Positions 58,928 through 64,000 of a stretch of 64,000 nucleotides of DNA are shown here, in pieces. The notes under the pieces are model-generated. The model searched no databases. It was given only the letters and a program-made list of their open reading frames with translations, and had not been told where the DNA came from. The stretch spans positions 57,534,587 to 57,598,586 of the forward strand of contig NC_057761.1 in assembly GCF_010389155.1 (NCBI RefSeq), written 5' to 3'. Position 1 is the stretch's first letter, and the number at the start of each line of letters is the position of its first letter. The position numbers were made by a program, and so were the translations under genes. Source of the stretch: Erigeron canadensis (Eukaryota; Streptophyta; Magnoliopsida; Asterales; Asteraceae).

Positions 58928-61363
58928 TTATTCGTTCTTCATCAGTAAAAGGTTTTTGTTTTTATACAAAAAGTACACTTTTGCGAACTCAATTGTGGCC
59001 TTCCCGTCATGTGCTTTTCTGAAGAAATGCTTCACATAATCCGAGTAAAGAACATGTCTATAAAGCGGTTTCTCCCCATTCTTAGTCAGGCCTGGAAGAG
59101 GCCCGATAACATCCTGAGGCCTCGGGTTCACAAATATCGGGACTGAGATCCGGTTACTATTTGCATTAGCAGTCACACGATGCTCAACGCTTTTGTAAGT
59201 CCCGTTACTAATGATCTGAAGTGCATCTCCAACATTGATCACCAAAGATCCGCTAATTGGAGGGACGTGAATCCATTTCATAGTCTCCGTGTTTCGCACA
59301 TAAAGCCCTCCAACATCATCTTGAAGGAGTACAGTGAGCGTGGATACGTCTGAATGGCGTCCCACACCCACTGTAAGCTCGGGGTTTGGACATTTGGGGT
59401 AGTAGTTAAGGTTAATCCTCTTTGATCCCATTAGAATCGGTTCTATACTCTCATCCAACTCTTCCACATTGAGTCCTTTCATCAGTATCTTGAGCAACTT
59501 CTTAACAACATTATGAGAACTCTCTATGTAATTCAATGCTTGATTCCTGTCCGTACAAACAAAGTAGTTAACTTAAACAATTTAAACTGTATAATGTATA
59601 TTTACATCACTTACAAATCAATAGATTCATGGGTATATGTTAAATTAAATTAAACAGAAAATGGTTATCTAAGCTTTCATTTGATTCCTACCATTTAAAA
59701 AAAAAAAAAGAGTAAAAATCAACATTGTAGTCAAATACACATAGATCTAACATTTCAAACGATACCACCAACACGTACATGCACATATGGACATTAATTA
59801 ACATTAACAAACAAAAACCAAAATAACAGAAGGCCCACTTGATACTCCAACGAACCAAATAACTTATATAAGCATGCATCACAATAATTGAGTTATATAC
59901 TACTGAATGTATGCAATAGCGACTTGGATTTTCGGATCGATATTTGGATTGTCGCACTACAAGAAAAATGTTGATTAGTGACGACTTTGCTTAGTGATGA
60001 CTAAAATTTGGTCACTAATGCTGTGTTCTTGAGTTTTTTGTTGGAGAGAAAGGAAAAAAATATGAAGGATTTTTAAAATATTTGTGTTCTTGAGTTTTAT
60101 TAAAGAGAAAAAGAGAAAAGAAAAGAAAGGAGTTGGAAAGAGAAATCAATACGTTTTGGTTATAATTTTTTCCTTACACTTTTGGGATGATTTGGAAGAA
60201 AGGATAATTCACTCCTTCTCTTTCATTCACCTCTCTTCTCATCTTTCCCCTTCCTTTAAAAAAAACCTCAAGAACATAGCATAATAGCCCCATTTAGTTA
60301 CCATTAAGAAAAAGTGGTCACTAAATTTGGCCACTAAACAAAATTAGTGGCCAAAAAATAACATTTTTTGGTCTCTAAACAAAATTAGTCACGGACCTTT
60401 AGTGACGAAAGTGACGACTTAAAATTTGGTAACTAATTTATCATAGTGACAAAAATTTGTCACTAAATAAAATTAGTGACGAAAATTTGGTCATTATGAT
60501 AAATTAGTGACCAAATTTTGAGTGGTCACTTTTTGTCACTCTTCGTCACTAAAAATCTATGACTAATTTTGTTTAGAGACCAAAAAATGCAATAGCGACT
60601 TGGATTTTCGGATCGATATTTGGATTGTCGGTTCGGTTTCTGCTCACTCTTACTAAAAAGTTCGTGGCCATTAATATAAGTGGTATTTGAAAGTTTGATG
60701 GCTATATTGTTCAACAAAAAAGTATAATATGCATATAGAAAGTTTGTGGCCATTTTAATTCATTAATAGAACGTTAGTTGATATTTAGGCTGGCTCAAAG
60801 TCTCAAACCCTTTGCAAAAGTACAATTAATAATGTTAATTACCTACAAATGGAAGGCCAAAAGGAAGAGGCCTCATTATCTGAGATAAAAAAGAGGCTAA
60901 GATAGTCCTTCCACTCAAGAGCTTTCTCGGCTTCAGGAGTAAAGCTTGTACCGAAACGAACGTTATTGGTAACCGAATGTTCCTTTGAGTATTTCTGCTT
61001 TTCGTGTGGCGGCAAGCTGAAAAACTTGTGAGTTGCATCTTTAGCGTCTTCAAGCACATGAATCGGGACTCCATGGTTCACTATCTGAAAGAACCCCCAT
61101 TTCTGTGCTGCATCACATACTGCTTGTGCTACATTTGGGTCGTCCCAGTGTGACATATCAATAACAGGTATGGAACTCTTATTTGAATTATCCTCGACAT
61201 TGTTACTCATAAAATCAAACCGTTCTTGTGTAGATTGAATGTATTGTTGAGGTAATGTCTTGAGTCCCAATTCTGCCAAGCCTTTCACTCCATGACCTTG
61301 GTTTACTACGAAATCGAAAATGTCTAGTGGGTTTTTTTGGAGCATTGAGATTGATGGAGCCAT
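58928..61363 (-). CDS. F6'H1: Feruloyl-CoA 6'-hydroxylase-like 2-oxoglutarate dioxygenase
   Basis: Two exons on minus: 61363-60843 and 59546-58928, with GTAATT donor and GACAG acceptor. The joined product is 379 aa. The N-terminal DIOX_N part includes [27 protein letters not shown] and [20 protein letters not shown]. The C-terminal 2OG-Fe(II) domain has [20 protein letters not shown]. Iron ligands are H238, D240 and H296 (SVEHRV); the 2-oxoglutarate clamp is R306-x-S308 (NRISVPIF). The overall sequence follows F6'H closely; these cytosolic enzymes ortho-hydroxylate feruloyl-CoA on the way to scopoletin-type coumarins. Substrate choice (feruloyl versus p-coumaroyl-CoA) cannot be told from sequence alone. 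Oddity: after the usual end near KATIEFAK, the frame continues about 16 residues ([16 protein letters not shown]). The intron contains nested MITEs. The codon used as a start by naive ORF calling of exon 2 is internal. Confidence 0.92.
59955..60586. mobile_element. CACTA-like MITE, right end missing
   Basis: Starts CACTACAAGAAAAATG, the classic CACTA terminus. The interior repeats TTAGTGACGA, TTTGGTCACTAA and their complements. The expected complementary CTTGTAGTG end is absent where the 44-bp repeat begins at 60587. It contains a Tourist-like insertion at 60019-60281. It lies in the intron of the F6'H-like gene. Confidence 0.65.
60019..60281. mobile_element. Tourist-like MITE (263 bp), nested
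   Basis: Ends TGCTGTGTTCTTGAGTTTT and, reversed, TGCTATGTTCTTGAGG are flanked by TAA at 60016-60018 and 60282-60284. The interior is AG-rich on plus in the left half. A smaller relative is at 63007-63137. Confidence 0.75.
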
Positions 61364-61500
61364 ATATGGTTAATTCGAGTGTATGTTTTAGAGATAGCTA
61401 GCTAGGTTTGGATCGGATTTGATGGAGTGGTTAATGTAATGGTGGTTCTGTTAGTTTTGTTGATAATGTATGTGATTATATATATAGAGATATGCTATGT
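61364..61500 (-). promoter_or_regulatory. Promoter region of the F6'H-like gene
   Basis: A TATA box CTATATATATAATC (minus strand, about 61487-61474) lies about 115 bp upstream of the ATG. The leader contains GCTAGCTAGCTAT-like sequence near 61397-61408 on plus. No iron-response element can be assigned by eye. Confidence 0.5.
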
Positions 61501-62354
61501 ATAAAGAAGTACAAGGCCGGGTTCGTGCTCCTAGTTTTGGTCTTCATGCCTTTTGTTTGCAAATGCATGGCTAGCTACTCGGAAAATAAATCCTATATGT
61601 TCTACTATTTTTAAAGGTGTAAGATTAATCGTAGCTAGGGGTCTAGTATACGTTATTTTAACCGGGTCTATGTTATAGAGCCCCTTCACCTCCAATACCT
61701 AAAAGAAGAGGAAACCCTCCAACTAAACCGCTAACTTTGCCCCTCTACAAGACTTAAATCTGTTTCATTGGAAGACTTTTTGTGTAAAATTCTTTGAAAT
61801 GTCTTTTGCATGTCTCACACTCAAAAAGTCCTTATCTAATACAGTACTTATTTTAAAAAGACTTTTTAGACTCAAATCAAATACATAAGTTGTTTACGAA
61901 ATATTCAAGGATAAATTAAATTCTCTATATAAGAGTTTTAACATTAGATATAACCTTCTAATAAATTCGATATACATCATATCAAATGGTATATTCTTAT
62001 CTTTGTGATGTTAAAATATAGTAATTTAGTTGAAGTAACGTATAGTATATTAGTATAGTATATTCTATATTTGGCTTAATAGAAGTTTGTTTATCTAAGT
62101 ATCTAACTACATATAAAAGTTTTTATTAACTACATAATTTAAAAATAAAATATAGGTCTTAAGGTTTATCATTTTTTCACGTGCGGTCCATTTTTAAAGT
62201 ATGTTATGTATGGTCTTTCAAATCATTGTTTCGATACAAAATAATATCACTCTTTACATAAGTTATGTAATCAAGAGAGACTATTCTGCAATGAAACAGA
62301 GGATTATGAGACCAGCCACGTAAAAGGTTTTCAATAAATTTGCAATCAAAAAGT
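61501..62354. other. Intergenic, no gene
   Basis: AT-rich, no coding region. Short near-tandem TATAGTATATTAGTATAGTA at 62040-62060. Confidence 0.4.
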
Positions 62355-62362
62355 GATTTCAG

Positions 62363-62999
62363 TAGGGTTATAAACGAACCGAATATTTTACAAACAGTTC
62401 ATGAATCGTTAGGTGGGAGGTTTGTTCGTGTTCGTTCGTTTAGCTAATAAACGAACATGAACACAAAAATCTGTTCGTTTAGTAAATGAACTAGCATGAA
62501 CACAACTCTTGATCGTTCATTTATGTTTATAAACGTTTGATAATCTGTTCGTGAACGTTCATTCAAATATGTTTGTGAACCATCGTTTGTGAACAATAGT
62601 TCGATTGTGTTCGTGAACATTTATTCGTTTATGTTTGATTACATATATTAATACCTAACCAGTTATACTTTAAAAAATAGTTTAACTATAAATATTTCTT
62701 TTATATCATATATATATATATATATATAACACATACCTAGTTATCTGTATTTTAAGAAAAAGTTTAAATTTAAATACTTATTTTATAAATATTTCGGTTG
62801 TGTTCGTTCATTGGTGTTCGTTTTATTTGTGTTCGTGAATATTCGTTCATAAACACAAATGAACGAATATGAACAAACCATTATGTTCGCTTATCCATTC
62901 GTAAACACAACATTATGTTTGTTTATCTTTCGTGAACTGTTCGTTAAGTGAAACGACATGAACAAGGTGTCGTTCGTATTTTTTTCGTTTACAACCCTA
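62363..62999. mobile_element. hAT-like MITE (637 bp), GTTCG-rich family
   Basis: Ends TAGGGTTATAAACGAACC and, reversed, TAGGGTTGTAAACGAAAA. Flanking octamers GATTTCAG and GATTTTAT agree at 6 of 8 positions, an aged TSD. The interior is GTTCGTTCG/CGAACGAAC-rich. Same family as 5043-5484. Confidence 0.75.
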
Positions 63000-63006
63000 G
63001 ATTTTA

Positions 63007-63137
63007 TGCTCTGTTCTTGAGTCCATTTTTCAATTCATTTCCTTTCCATCTTAAAAAAAAACTCAATAACTCAACTTGTTTAGAAATCACTTGGATTCTT
63101 TTCTTTTCCCTTTTTACAAAAACCCAAGAACATAGTA
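63007..63137. mobile_element. Tourist-like MITE (131 bp)
   Basis: Ends TGCTCTGTTCTTGAGT and, reversed, TACTATGTTCTTGGGT are flanked by TTA at 63004-63006 and 63138-63140. Related to 60019-60281 but shorter. Confidence 0.72.
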
Positions 63138-63322
63138 TTAGGGAGTATACATGTAAAAAAATCATGTACAGTAATAAAGAATGGAAGGTGTGAACATAGG
63201 ATGAAAATTATTTCAAGTTACCTCCTTAACTTGAGTCAAGTTAGAAAGATCTTAATCATTAAGTCAAAATTCAATGATTATCTTTGGATCTTTTCATTTG
63301 ATTATAAACCAAAGGCTAGAGA

Positions 63323-63965
63323 TGCAAGAAGCGGTTAATCGATTTTGGTTATTGATTTTAATAACCGGTTTCAGTTATTTTTTGAAACAGTAATAACCGG
63401 TTACGGTTAACTTATATCGGTTAATAACTGGTTTTTAGGTTTTAAAACTGGAATCTATCTAACCGATTTCGATTAATAATAACTGGTTAACTGATACCGG
63501 CTAACCTATTCGGATTTTTTTAACCGCCCATTACAATATTGAGAAAGTGGTGAATAATGGGGAAAAACAATCATTTTCGACATGTTTGAGCGACAAACCC
63601 ATGTTCCAAAAAATCTCCATATTCCAAATAAATATCATTTTCTAAACACGAAACAAATTTAATCATCCAAAATCTCAAAAACAACCAAAAAGTGATGTTG
63701 GATCTGATGAAAGAAACATTAATCTATATATAGTATAGATATATTGAAAACTTATGAAATAATCTAATGGTGCGATTAACCGGTTATTATTTGGAATAAT
63801 TAACCGGTTATAGGTTAACCGGTTAATAACCGGTTTTGGTTTTAAAAAGAGTAATCGGTTAGTAACCGACAGTTTCTAACAACCTATAATCGGTTTTTAC
63901 TATTCTGGTTAATAACCGGTTTTGGTTACCGGTTATAAATCGGGTCGGTTCGATTAATCGGTTTT
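63323..63965. repeat. AACCGGTTA-rich degenerate repeat block
   Basis: Two clusters (63330-63525 and 63770-63965) of GGTTAATAACCGGTTTT-like units in both orientations, separated by about 240 bp of ordinary AT-rich DNA. GCGGTTAATCGATTTTGG on the left and CGATTAATCGGTTTTTTC on the right suggest a palindromic MITE. A clean terminus or TSD was not found. Confidence 0.5.
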
Positions 63966-64000
63966 TTCTGTTGGAACCACGTTAGTGTAGCCGTCACTGA

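Larger units (their letters stand above)
59911..60630. repeat. 44-bp direct repeat flanking a MITE block in the F6'H-like intron
   Basis: The segment starting ATGCAATAGCGACTTGG and ending TTTGGATTGTCG is present identically at 59911-59954 and 60587-60630. The first copy is cut directly by CACTACAAGAAAAATG; the second continues into GTTCGGTTTCTGC. This is far longer than any normal TSD. Confidence 0.85.

Overview
This is AT-rich, gene-poor plant nuclear DNA. GT-AG introns, dense non-autonomous transposons, and plant-specific families (DRB2-type dsRNA-binding protein, S40 senescence regulator, DUF1475, feruloyl-CoA 6'-hydroxylase) point to a eudicot. I favour Asteraceae from the general look of the repeats and the dioxygenase, but that is an impression, not proof.

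Four ordinary genes are supported. (1) 17.66-21.65 kb, minus: a three-exon DRB2-like gene whose first dsRBD is broken in this sequence by one extra G in a GGGG run. (2) 38.73-39.23 kb, minus: an intronless S40/DUF584 gene. (3) 56.34-58.61 kb, plus: a nine-exon DUF1475 membrane-protein gene built from two tandem copies of a module. (4) 58.93-61.36 kb, minus: a two-exon feruloyl-CoA 6'-hydroxylase-like gene, convergent with (3) and 321 bp from it. A decayed FLD/LDL-type amine-oxidase pseudogene lies at 9.0-9.45 kb.

The rest is mostly transposon-derived. Many elements are bounded by inverted ends and target-site duplications (TSDs) that can be read directly: hAT (8-bp TSDs), Tourist/Harbinger (TTA or TAA), Mutator-like (9-10 bp), a CACTA-like end, and a pogo-like remnant. 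There are about a dozen Helitron-like elements or termini (hairpin plus CTAG, CTCG or CTGG before T). LTR pieces are a copia-type LTR with its polypurine tract (33 kb) and a truncated minus-strand LTR element (45.4-50.4 kb) carrying a nested solo LTR. Nesting is frequent: hAT in hAT, Helitron in Helitron, Mutator-like element in Helitron, Tourist in CACTA-like element, LTR in LTR.

The most unusual object is a 1.8-kb Harbinger-like element at 42.70-44.51 kb. It has matching inverted ends and TTA duplications but no recognisable transposase. It carries two divergent small genes (151 and 110 aa) whose products look like diverged paralogues, each with its own TATA box, separated by a promoter containing three copies of a ~40-bp repeat. 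A second element with different ends (36.10-37.14 kb) carries a frameshifted relative of the 151-aa gene. Neither protein family is one I recognise.

Long stretches around 2.7-5.0, 9.5-12.0, 22-26.5, 51.2-52.2, 53.7-56.3 and 61.5-62.3 kb hold nothing I can support as a gene.
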